In this document: positions 48,188 through 59,000 of the stretch, piece after piece
Layout of the letters: each line of letters opens with the position of its first letter
How positions within the stretch are numbered: the first letter of the stretch is position 1
Assembly: GCA_905221605.1 (NCBI GenBank)
Contig: CAJNDS010002579.1
Location: 1,038,734-1,102,733, forward strand
Length of the DNA stretch: 64,000 nucleotides
Direction of reading: 5' to 3'
Origin: Symbiodinium natans
Lineage: Eukaryota > Sar > Dinophyceae > Suessiales > Symbiodiniaceae
The notes under the pieces: generated by a model
The model's input: only the letters and a program-made list of their open reading frames with translations
The model's database searches: none
What the model was told of the DNA's origin: nothing
Made by a program: the position numbers and the translations under genes

Positions 48188-48428
48188 AGCCCTTGTTAAG
48201 GATGAACTTGCAAGGGGCCTCCCGTACTTCAAGTCAAGTCTGTCATTTTGAACCCTGAACCTGAACCCCATAGACCCACTCTAGGAGCCCCCGACCCCTC
48301 ATAATCCCCATGATAATATGAGGAAGTCAAAGTACCCATTCTAATGTTCAGAGGCTCCTAAACCCTAAACCCTAAACCCTAAACCCTAAACCCTAAACCC
48401 TAAACCCTAAACCCCCTTCAAGCCCAAG

Positions 48429-48484
48429 GTGCCTGGAGTTGGGCGCGGGCTTGGGTACCAAGCTCGGTGATTCGGCAGCCCCGG
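48429..48484 (+). CDS. possible exon in array-bounded island
   Basis: Entry phase 2 after GCCCAAG, product CLELGAGLGTKLGDSAAP, exit phase 1 before GTCTCG. CCCTAAA array before and TTTAGGG array after, each within 20 bases. Confidence 0.4.
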
Positions 48485-48565
48485 GTCTCGTTTAGGGTTT
48501 AGGGTTTAGGGTTTAGGGTTTAGGGTTTAGGGTTTAGGGTTTGGGGTCTAGGGTTTAGGGTTTAG

Positions 48566-48660
48566 AGGTTCTTAGTAGGGACTGAGGGAATGAGGTACAC
48601 TATATAATCCTTGAAGGATACACATAGGGCCCGAATGCCTCATTCCCTACTAAGAACCTG
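48566..48660. mobile_element. MITE family 6 copy
   Basis: AGGTTCTTAGTAGGGACTGAGG at the left, TCATTCCCTACTAAGAACCT at the right; interior ACTATATAATCCTTGAAGGATA. Confidence 0.85.
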
Positions 48661-48699
48661 GGTTTAGGGGTTAGGGATTTGGGGTTTGGGGTTTGGGGT

Positions 48700-50340
48700 T
48701 TGGGGGAGCATCTTGAGTGGCTTCAGGCTTAAGGTTTTTGTTGGCCCTGTTGGTTTCGTTTTTGTGGAGTTGTAGGGCTTCAAAGGGGTTTTTAAGGGTT
48801 TCTGTAGGTTTTGTATCGGATTTACAGAGTTGACAGGCTTTCAAGAAAGTGCCAGGTTGAACGAAGCTGAAAGTTGGAGTGTTCTTGGAGGTTCCATAGT
48901 GGGGATTGTGCTAGAGTCGAGGTTTAGTGGTGCAAAAAGGGAGGACCCGAACTCTTGAAACCCCAAAACGCCGACATTTCTGCAGGCAAGCGTGGACATT
49001 CCTTCAGTTGCATTACATGTATTTCGGGTTTCGGGTTTGGGGTTTAGCTTGGGATGTTCTCCCCTTATACTAACAGCCCTTAATCAGGATTCGAATAGGG
49101 GGTACTATAATCTCAAGTTTTAGCACTCTTAGGGTCAAGCTGGGTGTACTGTAGGGGTTGGGATTTAGGAGTGGTTTAGGGTTTGGGGTCTAGGGTTTAG
49201 GGTTACGGGATCTACTTTTCTCGCCTACTGATGGCTCAAGGATCATGCAAGGTAGGGAAGCTCAAGCATGCACCTACGGGCAGCCTAAGAAGCACCCAAT
49301 CACATGCCGGATGCAATTCTGCTAAAAGCCAGATCTAAACATCATACCCCTATAGACCTTCCGTAGGTACTCTGAACTAATCTTAAAATGCGAAGTCTAA
49401 TCTCAGCGGTGCCTGCACCACCATTTGGGCAAAGTCACATGGAACTGCCCTCGCTTAGGAAACCAAAAAGAGACAGGCGATTCCAAAACCCTAACCCTAA
49501 ACCCTAAAAACCCTAAAGCCTTGCTAAGCTCCCAAACCCCGCAGCCCTAAATAAGCCGCAGTAACTTGAAGCCTACCCCTAAGCAAGTTGTTTGACCCTC
49601 CCCAATTAAGCCCAAGACCCCAAAACACTCGACGATAAGCCCCATGCACCTACTAGTTTGCTGGAAGTCGACCTAAACCCTAAACCCTAAACCCTAAACC
49701 CTAAACCCCAAATCCTAAACCCTAAACCCTAAGCCCTAAGCCCTGAACCCTAAACCCTGTCATGAGTCCCAGGTAAGTCCTAGAGACTCCATGGAGACGC
49801 CATGTTTCCCTCGATCGGCCCTTGAGCCCTTCTGGGCGCCCCAACATCCTGGTGTCTCCCGAAGGGAGGAGGGACCTCGTGAGCAGGCGGCAGCTTTTTT
49901 TTTTTTTTTTGGGGGGGGGTTATGGGGTTTTTAGGGTTAGAGGGTTTACAGGGTTTTTAGGGGTCTAGAGGGTGTTTAGGGGTGTATAGGGCTGTTGGGG
50001 TTATAGGATTAAGGTGGCGTTAGGGGACTTAGGGGTGTCTAGGGTTTTGGGGGTGGCATGGGGGCCTTGGTCCAAGAGGAGCTGGTCCCTTCGTATGGCC
50101 CCTTGCCTTCGTTATCTTGGTAGCCCAGTGGTACCCTTTGCCCTTTGTTTTCTCTTTTTGTTGTTTGTTACGGGTTCCCTTATAGAGTAACCAACCCCAA
50201 AAGAAGGGGTGCCCTGATTATAATAGGGTTACTGGGCGACCAAATCAAGGAGCCAGCAAGTTTGCCTTAAAGCCTAAACACAGCCTGGGTCCAACTCCTC
50301 TCGGATGCAAGCTCCTTACATCCTGCCAGGACGTTTCAGG
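48700..50340. other. stretch without a supported gene
   Basis: Family 8 remnant (49,048-49,130), CCCTAAA (49,675-49,760), T/G homopolymers (49,892-49,918), and a GGGTTCCCTTATAGAGTAACC element (50,165-50,240) also seen at 21,658-21,735. No exon supported. Confidence 0.5.
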
Positions 50341-50341
50341 C

Positions 50342-50532
50342 TTATATATATATATATATATGCACACATGTATGTACACACACACATATATATATATATA
50401 TACATATGTATATGTATATACGTGTGTGTGTACGTGTATACATGTTACAGCCTTGTATATGCGTATATACATATATATATATACACAGATATATATATAT
50501 ATATATATATACATACATATATATATATATAC
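50342..50532. repeat. TA/CA/TG dinucleotide region
   Basis: Alternating (TA)n, (CA)n and (TG)n tracts. Several Tyr/Ile-rich open frames on both strands are artefacts. Confidence 0.95.
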
Positions 50533-50706
50533 ACATAGAGAGAAGTTGGGAAGCTCCCCTCCTAAAGTCTTGAAACTGTCCCGTCCGCCAGCCCCGGCAT
50601 GCCGCGCCTTTGGTGGTTTCCGCCTCCTTCGGCGTCGCAGCGCAGCGACGCCGGCACCAGCGCCGCAGCGTGGGTCGTGCGGCCGAGATTTTGGGCTAGG
50701 GCTGAA

Positions 50707-50768
50707 GGGTTTAGGGGTTTAGGGTTTAGGGTTTAGGGTTTAGGGTTTAGGGTTTAGGGTTTAGGGTG
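50707..50768. repeat. TTTAGGG array
   Basis: About eight units, decaying afterwards. Confidence 0.95.
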
Positions 50769-51493
50769 TTTTAGGGTTATAGGGTTTTTGGGTTGTAGGG
50801 GTTTAAGGTTTTAGGGGTAGGGTTTATGGTTTAGGGTAGTTTAGGGTTCAGGGTTTAGGGTTGGGGTTCAAGCCTTGTTGGGTTGCTTTTGGGCTTAGGG
50901 TTTTAGAGGGTTTTCGGTGCTGACACGGCCGTCTGCACAAGGCGGACTGGGGTAAGGTAGTATGCTGTTGCCCGTAACAAGCCTTTACCGTCTATGTACC
51001 CAGTGGTCCAAACTGCATAAATGACCTGGGTTGCGTTTAGGTTTTGGGGTCCCAAATCCCAAACCGTATAAATCTCGGCATAAAGAAGTCTGTGGAATCT
51101 GCACCGACACATACACCTCAAAGAAATCAGGGATTTCGAGGCTTCCAAAAGCCCTGAACGTCGACCCTGAGAATCTTAAACCCCATAACTTAGAGCCCTA
51201 AACCCTAAACTCTACACCCCTAAACCCGTAAACCCTAAACCCTAAACCCTAAACCCTTTGCTTAAACCTTCAAGCCCCAGAAGCCCTCGAACCCAGGCCC
51301 GCGGAGCCTCAAAACAAGCTTTGCCTATAGGGTTTGGGGTTTCGGGTTTAGAGTTTCGGGTTTAGGGTTTTGGGTTTTGGGGTTAATGGCAACCATGTTA
51401 ACGATCCGAATGCCCTCCAAAGTTTGCGGCTCCCTCTTTGGGTGAAACCCTAAACCCTAAACCCTAAACCCTAAACCCTAAATCGTGTTGAAG

Positions 51494-51540
51494 GCCTTTC
51501 GCAGCCGCAGCCACGCACCAAAAAGAGCAACTTGTCCCAG
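51494..51540 (+). CDS. possible exon in array-bounded island
   Basis: After TTGAAG: AFRSRSHAPKRATCP plus two bases, GC donor (CCCAG then GCCTAG). Basic, unknown. CCCTAAA upstream, TTTAGGG downstream. Confidence 0.3.
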
Positions 51541-51841
51541 GCCTAGGCTTCAGGGTTTAGGGTGTAAGAAGGTGTTTAAAAAGAAGGTTTAGGGTTTAGG
51601 GTTTAGGGTTCAGGGTTTAGGGTTTGGGGTTTAGGGTTTAGGGTTTAGGTTTAGTTTTTAGGGCTTGGGGTGTACGATGTTAAGAGTACCAGGCTTCGGG
51701 ATGCGCGGTGTATAGGGCTTTTACGGTTTTGGGTGTACCTATGGTCCATTACCTTTACCTCCTTTGGCCCTAGTTCCTTTGTGTGTTCCGCCCTCACACC
51801 TAAAGCGAAGGCTTAGGCCCGTGAAGCCTGCAAAACTAAGC

Positions 51842-51985
51842 CAAGGGTAGTTTCATAGGGCCTGAGTACGGCCCCTTACCTTCTTTAAAGGGTTCTGATG
51901 TATGGGCCCTGAAATTTGTAAAGGGTAGATAGGGGGTGTATTGGGTGCATAAGGGGTCCCCTTGTAAGGGCCCATATTAAGGGAC
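51842..51985. mobile_element. MITE family 3 copy
   Basis: AAGGGTAGTTTCATAGGGCC at the left; GGGCCCATATTAAGGGACC at the right; the inner half repeats the family 3 pattern (TTAAAGGGTTCTGATGTATG). Confidence 0.75.
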
Positions 51986-52108
51986 CAGGTTCGGGGCTTC
52001 AGGCTCAGGGCCTACATGGGTGTACCGTACCCTAAAAGCCCCCTGATCATATGGGCCAAGCCTATGTCTGAGGGCGGTGCCAAAACTGAACAAGGTTTAG
52101 TTTAGGGT

Positions 52109-52216
52109 GTACTAATTGCTTGAGAACCACAAACAACAAAAAAGGCTCTTCCTTATTAAGGGTAATATCGGATTATTGTTTTTTCTTTTGGGGGTTCTTA
52201 AGCAAATAGTAGTGTA
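52109..52216. mobile_element. MITE family 7 copy
   Basis: GTACTAATTGCTTGAGAACC at the left, GGTTCTTAAGCAAATAGTAG at the right. Confidence 0.75.
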
Positions 52217-52734
52217 GTGTTTAGGATGTCGGGTCTAGGGTGTAGTTTGTCAATCCAGGAGGTCAAGCTTCAACAATGTGGTCTCAATATATGGCGGCCC
52301 CGATTATCTAGGCTACCCCAACAAGGGGTTGCATACGCCCTTGATCCCCCCCTCCCTTAAGGAACCCATAAAAAGCCAACAGGATAAGGGGCTTATACCC
52401 TAAAACCCTAAACCCTAAACCCCCTCCCGCCCCCTAAAGGATAAGGGGCTTATACCCGAAGTCGCACCCGACTAAACCGTTGCAACGTAGGTCCGAGCCA
52501 CATCGTCACACACCTTCGCGCAACATGTAATCCCATCATAGTTGAAAGGCTCACCCTAAACCCGCCTAAACCCTAAACCCTAAACCCTAAACCCTAAACC
52601 CTCTTGGGCCCAGGCTACGCGGCAACTAGGAGGCTGTTTACGGGGTTGGTCTCCGTACGAGAGGGAGCTCGGGCTCTTAGGGCCTGAGGTGTGCAGGGCC
52701 TAATCGTTGGGCGCCCCTAAACGCTCCTAAACCC

Positions 52735-52785
52735 TAAACCCTAAACCCTAAACCCTAAACCCTAAACCCTAAACCCTAAACCTCC
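52735..52785. repeat. CCCTAAA array
   Basis: About seven units directly before the exon at 52,804. Confidence 0.95.
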
Positions 52786-52803
52786 GAAATCCGGAGCTTA
52801 GAG

Positions 52804-52885
52804 CAGTTCGGGGGCCGAGGCACCAGCCTTCCAAGAGGGAACCTCCACCTGCTCAAGAGATACGGCGACGAGCTTCGGGCTCATG
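52804..52885 (+). CDS. likely exon, possibly 5' part of the PPR gene
   Basis: After CTTAGAG: QFGGRGTSLPRGNLHLL, KRYGDELRAH, exit phase 1 at G before GTGGAT. Phase matches the first PPR exon at 53,535. No domain of its own. CCCTAAA before and TTTAGGG-like repeats after. Confidence 0.45.
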
Positions 52886-53534
52886 GTGGATATCCGGGAG
52901 TTAGGTTTAGGGTGGTTTAGGGTGATTTAGGGCTTAGGGTTTGGGGTTCAGGGTTCAGGGTTCAGGGTTCAGGGTTCAGGGTTCAGGGTTCAGAGTTTGC
53001 ATCTACAACTTTGTTGGCGGCAAGACCCGAACGCAATCCCCGATTCACCCTTTTTCCAGCGCAGGTGTATACACGGGCAACAGGCCAAGATCTCGAATAT
53101 GCTAACCCTGAACCCAATAACCCTAAAGCCAGAAGTTGAATCTCTCAATCTCTGAACCTTGTTGCTAGGTTGGCTTTCGAGGTATGTGGTTTTTCCTTGG
53201 GTTCAGAAGGGACCCTATATATGAATATTTTTTCAAAGGATTTAAAGGCAAACCCGGGCTGAGAGAACCGGACGCCCAAACCCCAAAACCTTTCAATGTT
53301 GATTTTCTGAAATCAGCGGTTACAGTGTAAGGTTTCGGGTTTAGTGTTTGTTTTGAGGAAGGGATAGTACTGCATGTACAGGGTGGTGGGAGGCTTGAAT
53401 GTTGTAGAAGGGCAAGGGGTTGCCGAGATATTTCTCCGATATCCCTAACCCTAAACCCTAAACCCTCAACCCTAAACCCTAGACCCTAAACCCTAAACCC
53501 CAAACCCTAAACCCTAAACCCGAAACCGCAATAG

Positions 53535-53608
53535 CCGAGCTCAACGCCGCTGCCACCGCGGGCGACGTGGAGACCGCCGCAGCGATCTTCTCGGAGATCC
53601 AGCCACAA
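53535..53608 (+). CDS. PPR exon
   Basis: Acceptor CAATAG, entry phase 1, (A)ELNAAATAGDVETAAA then IFSEIQPQ, GT donor (CAA then GTGCTT). CCCTAAA upstream and TTTAGGG downstream. Confidence 0.6.
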
Positions 53609-55994
53609 GTGCTTTGAACCGCAACTGAAGGGCTGGGACGTAGGGTTTAGGGTTTAGGGGTAGGGTTCGGGTTTAGGGTTTAGGGTTTAGGGTTTAGGGT
53701 TTAGGGTTTAGGGTTTAGGGTTCAGGGTTTAGGGTTTAGGGTTTCGGGTTTAGGGTATAGGGTATAAGGTTTAGGGTTTAGGGTAGGGTTTAGGTTGGGC
53801 TAACTAGGGATGTGTTTTAAGTTTCTGCTTGGCAGTTTTTGACTAAGTTCCCTTTTGCTAGGGTGTAGGTTCCCTTCTAACCCCCTCAACGGGGGTGTGC
53901 GGACCCTTTGTATTCCCAGGTTACTCTTGGGTCTAGGCGATGATTGTTTAAGGGGCTTCAAGGGGACTTTGGCGAAGGATTAGCTGGTCCTTGGCTTCAT
54001 GTGCTAGTGTTGTTTAGGCTTTTGAGTCATAGGGGTTTTCGCGTGGAATTAGGGCTTAGGGGACTTTTGGGTTTTTAGGGCTTTTGTGGGGAGCGTTTCA
54101 GAGTTCGAAGTTGCGGGTTTGCAAGAGCTTGCGCTTAGCAACTTCTGCTTCGGGTATAGCCGCGAGGCTGTTCAGCAGTATGTTGTACTTTTTTGGGGGG
54201 GGTTCTGGGTTCCCCATACTAGGGGTCTAGGGTTTAGGGTTTAGGGTTTAGGGTTTAGGGTTTAGGGTTTATGTACTTGTTTTCCTTGGGCCACTGAAAA
54301 CCTTAGTAGCACGAGCCGCAATTCCCAAAACCCCCGCCTACCCCCAACAGACCACTCCCACCGCCCCCAATCCCCAATCATCACCCTGCAACCCCCGCTT
54401 GGAGGTTCATGGGTACTTATAGCCCCAATTATAAGTCTACTTTATAACCTACTTGGAGGACTTAGCGGGGCGTATTCTACAGGTATACTTGGGGTCTTGG
54501 GGTTATAAGTACCCTGAACCTCCAAGCAAAGCCCTATAAAGACCCGCACGTTGCACACTACAGACAGCGCTGCGGCCTACCCCCCCCCCCCCCCCCCCAC
54601 ATACAGTTCCAAATGTTGAATGTCAATCCCTACACCCCAACCCACTCTACTCCCCGCCCTACTTACTTCTCCCCCCCCCCCTAAACAACATTGAAGATTC
54701 AGCGATGTCACTGACAAGTCCACTGAAGGTGCCGGAGAACTTGATGCGCTTGACCTTCAACACTGCGGCCTGTCGGGAAAGCCTTGGCTTGGAGGTTCAG
54801 GGTAGTTATTATCCCAAGAATTTCTGTACTTCTAACCCAATTATGACCCATATTCGGGCACTTACGGGGCTCATAAGTGCGTTGTCAGTGCAGCTAGAAT
54901 TGGTTAGTAAGTGCCATGAACTTCCGAGTAAACCCTGGCGCTTATAAGCCCTATAAACCCAAAGCCCTTTTGAGGGTCTGGGTTGCCCTGTAGAGTTGCA
55001 CATGAAATCGCCCATTAGGCAACAAGAGCACTGGTTTTGAAGATTCGATGCGCCTTAAGTGATGGAATATAGATAATATAAGTAGTTAGAACTCTTTGAG
55101 TGCCTCCGGCCGCAAGGTCCCAAAGCTCCGAAAACAACCATGAAGACACCCTAAACCTACACCCTGAAACCCAGGTGATCAAGGCTTGCGCCAACGCTGC
55201 AGACGTCGTTGAAGTGCCACGGCCGTGATTGGAATTTGGGAGCTATGCGAGGTGCCGCTTATGAGGGGCTGGATCGAGGCTCTCCTGCCCAGCGCCCCTA
55301 AACCCGAAACCCTAAACCCTATACCCTAAACCCTGAACCCTAATCAAACCTTAGGGGCCTGGGGATTCCTAAGTCCAAGCAGAAGTCTTGTTGGAGCTTC
55401 GGTCTATTAGTATGTCGGAGCTTATGAGATTATAGAGTTCAGGGTTTAGGGCTTGTCAATGTTTGTTGGGGTGGCTGATCGTGGGAGCCGGGCCCTCGTT
55501 CATGTCTGAAGTGCCCCACATAAACTCCTAAGCAAGGAGATTTCTCGCGGCAGGGCTGGCGTATGCTGCGAATTGGCGCAATATACCAGAAAATCACATG
55601 ATCTGGTCCTTACTGTGGTACAGTGGTTCAAAAGGCATGTGTATTCATAACAATAGCAGTAAAAAGAATATTGATTGTATCATTCACAACCACGGGTTCA
55701 CGGAGTGTATAAATTTCCTGTTTAGGTTTTCTTTCTGCAGGCTGAGCGCTGGTACGACAGACTGCTTGCCGCAGGGCTTCTTCCGAACAAGGAGACAGCT
55801 GACAGGGTTTAGGGTTTAGGGTCGGGTGGCCCAGCTCATGCGACGAATGCATTCTGTGCCCCGGCACCAGTCCTGTCGCATGTTTCGCAGCTCCAGTCGC
55901 GGAATACTTCAGTTTGCTTTAGTTCCCAACATAGGTGCTTTCTTGGATTATGACATATATATATATAATATATAGGGTTTTTTAACGTTAAAAA

Positions 55995-56031
<37 letters not shown>

Positions 56032-59000
56032 ACCCCGACAGAAAGTACAACTACAATTGTGGGGCTCCTGAAGGTCCATGTAATGCCTCAACCCTGAGGG
56101 TTTAGGGTTTAGGGTTTAGGGTTTAGGGTTTAGGGTTTAGCGCTGGATGCGGGCCGAAGGAAACCTTCGGGAAGATGTCGGAGGCGGCGGCGAAAGCGGG
56201 TGACATGAAGGGTGCTGCGCGGTGGTTCCAGGACGGTGGAATTGCGTTCGAGGTTTAGGGTTCAGAGTTCAGGGGTAGGTGCTTAAGAGCTTCAGGGTTG
56301 AGGTTTTTTGGGGTTTGAGTTGAGGGGTTTAAGGCTTAATTAAATGACTGGTACTTGTTTGGAGGGTAGAGACTCTTTGTGTTGTAGGGGTAGTTTCAAG
56401 ACCTGTAGTGGAATTGGGGGCCTAAGGCTACACTGCCCTCCCCACAAGCTAGTACAAGCCAATACCCCTTCATCCTTCTTGCGAGCTGGTGTGTGTATTC
56501 TTTCGGTTTATATGGGGATTTCCGACAATAGGGCTAGCCCAAAAAAAACACTCCAAAATAGCAGCATCCTGTTCAAAAGAGCCCCAAAACAGGAACCCCC
56601 CCCCCCCCCCCCCAATTTTCGCAAACACCCATATAAGGCTCCTTGTAGGATCCTCGCTGGGTTGAGGAGCGCCAAGACCGCGAGTGGAAATCAACGAGGT
56701 GGCCATGAGCTCGGCGGAGGCAGCGTTTATCACGTTTTAGGTTACCTGGGTTCAGTTTCAGGGGTTTCGAGGCCCTAAACCAGAGTAGTCAACCTTGTGG
56801 GTATTTAGAGAATCCTGCATATAACCTCTAGTCCCTAGGATACTGACACAAGAGAGGACTTGCTTGCAAGTCTTCTGCTGCGATTTGACGGGCGGGTGCC
56901 AGTATTGAATCCCCCCAGACCGTACTCGCCGACAGGACCCCACTCTGTTTTGGTCCCCTAACCCTAAACCCTAAACCCTAAACCCTAAGGCCCTTCGAAC
57001 CTTGAACCAACCCAAAAACACGCTGCGCCCTGGTTCATGTCGTGGGTTTCTGGGGAATAGCTGAGGCAACTCTGCAGCCTACTTAAGCCTGTGGGCCTTA
57101 AAGCCCTGAACCCTGCATATCCCTGCACCGTAGAAGCGTGGGCCCTAGCCCCCAGATACTCCAAAAACTCTTGTTTTCTATAGGGCTCGAGCTCTGGGGA
57201 CGGGAGGGGGGGGGGGGGGTGGCCAGGGCTCGGTCAGAAATTCAGGCCTCAACGGTCTAGGGTCTAGGGTTTAGGGTTTATTCGCTTTCTTAGGGTTCGT
57301 AAGGCCTTCACCGCCTCGCCCAGGAACATTATGATGGACGCCGCGTCGAAAAGCGGCAAGGGCTCGGAAGCCTCCCAGTGGCTGGTCACTTGCACTGATT
57401 TGGTTCATGAGGAGCTTGTTCAAAATCATTGGCGTTCCTGTTTTTTTTTTTTTTTGTTTGTTTTGCTCTGCTTTTTTGGGGGGGAACACAAAAGATGCCC
57501 AGGGAGGTCGCACGGCTTAGGGCCTGAGATTTATGGATGCAGGATGCTCGGTTCGGGGTTTCATTATGGCACGGCCTGGGATCCGATGTTGAGAAAGCAG
57601 CCTATGCCGTGAACCCAAACGCAAAGCCCCAAACCCTACCCCCCCAAGGCCCTCTGACCCCTAGCCCGACCCCTCCCCCCGAGCTCCTCCCGAAACCCTA
57701 AACTCCCAGTCCAACAGCGACGTACCCTTCTTTCCCACGGCTTTTCGGGCTTTGGGGCTTTAGGGTGTTGATTGTCTCTCACGGCTTTTAGGCCTTTAGG
57801 GTTTTGATTTTGGCCTTTGCGGTTTTAGGGCTTTCGGGCTTTTAGGACTTAATGGTTTTGGGCTTACGCCCACTGATTCCCTCAAACAGTTAGTGGCAGT
57901 AGAGTACACACCTGAGAAGCCCCCCCCCCCCTCCCGCTTCCCCCACGAAACCAATGGGGTACCCTTTTGTTGACTCCTAGATGTCTACTTGGATGTTTAT
58001 CTCACAGATATAGACTGACTTATAACCCAACAGTACCCAAATTAGGGTACTCGAGGGGTTATGAGTGGGTTGTAGCCTCAATGGGGTTATAAGGGCCCTA
58101 AACCCTATAAACCCTATAAACCCTATAAACCCATAAACGGGAAACCCTATCAACCCTAAACCCCAAAACCCTTGTACCAAGGGACCAGCCTTTCGAATCG
58201 GTTCCTTCGCACCCTCAGGAGGAACCCCTAAACCCTAAACCCTAAACCCTAAACCCTAAACCCTAAACTACCCTGAGGAGGAGATGAGGAGTCGCCGGAT
58301 TTCCCCCTCCTCCGAGAGCTACAACTCGGTAGGACTCTCGGAGGTTTTTGGCTTCTGGCTCAAGCCCGGAGAATCCAGAAGCCCTCAAAACCCTGAAGCA
58401 CGAGGCCCCAAGAGCCACCAAAAGGCTTCAAAAAACCCCAAAAAACCGTAAACCATGAAACCCTGAAACCCAATGAGACTTTAGACGTTCTGTGCTCTGA
58501 GGCCGCGAGCTTTGGTTGAAGTTCCCCTTTCTAAGCGCTCTTATCAGCTGCCTGAGGGCACACATGCATGCACATGTACACATACCTTTACATCTATCTG
58601 GTACGCCCCCTCCATGACCCATGGACCTGCTTTTTCCCCCTTGCTGCACGTGTCGGCCTTAACATATTGAAGCACCCTCAACTTGAAGCCCCAAAACGCC
58701 AACCGACGAACTGCCGCATACAACGCTGGGAAGGCTTATTGGGGGGTATAGGGTACGTAAAAAAATGCCCGACATTGAACCTTGAACCCTGAACTGGACC
58801 GTGATGACAAGCACAAGCACACATGAGCCGTATAACCATCAGGTAGCATCGCTCAGAGACGCCGAGGTCATTGACGCATGTGCCCGCATCGGCGACGTGC
58901 GAAATGCTGCGGCTAGGCAGCAGCACGTATTAGGTCTCAATTGTTCGGGGTTGAGGGTTTAGGTTTACGCCTGAACCCCAAACTCTCCATTTTTTGGGGG

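Noticed and set aside
50245-50722. Tyr/Ile/His-rich frames on both strands
   Set aside because: Translations of TA/CA/TG microsatellites.
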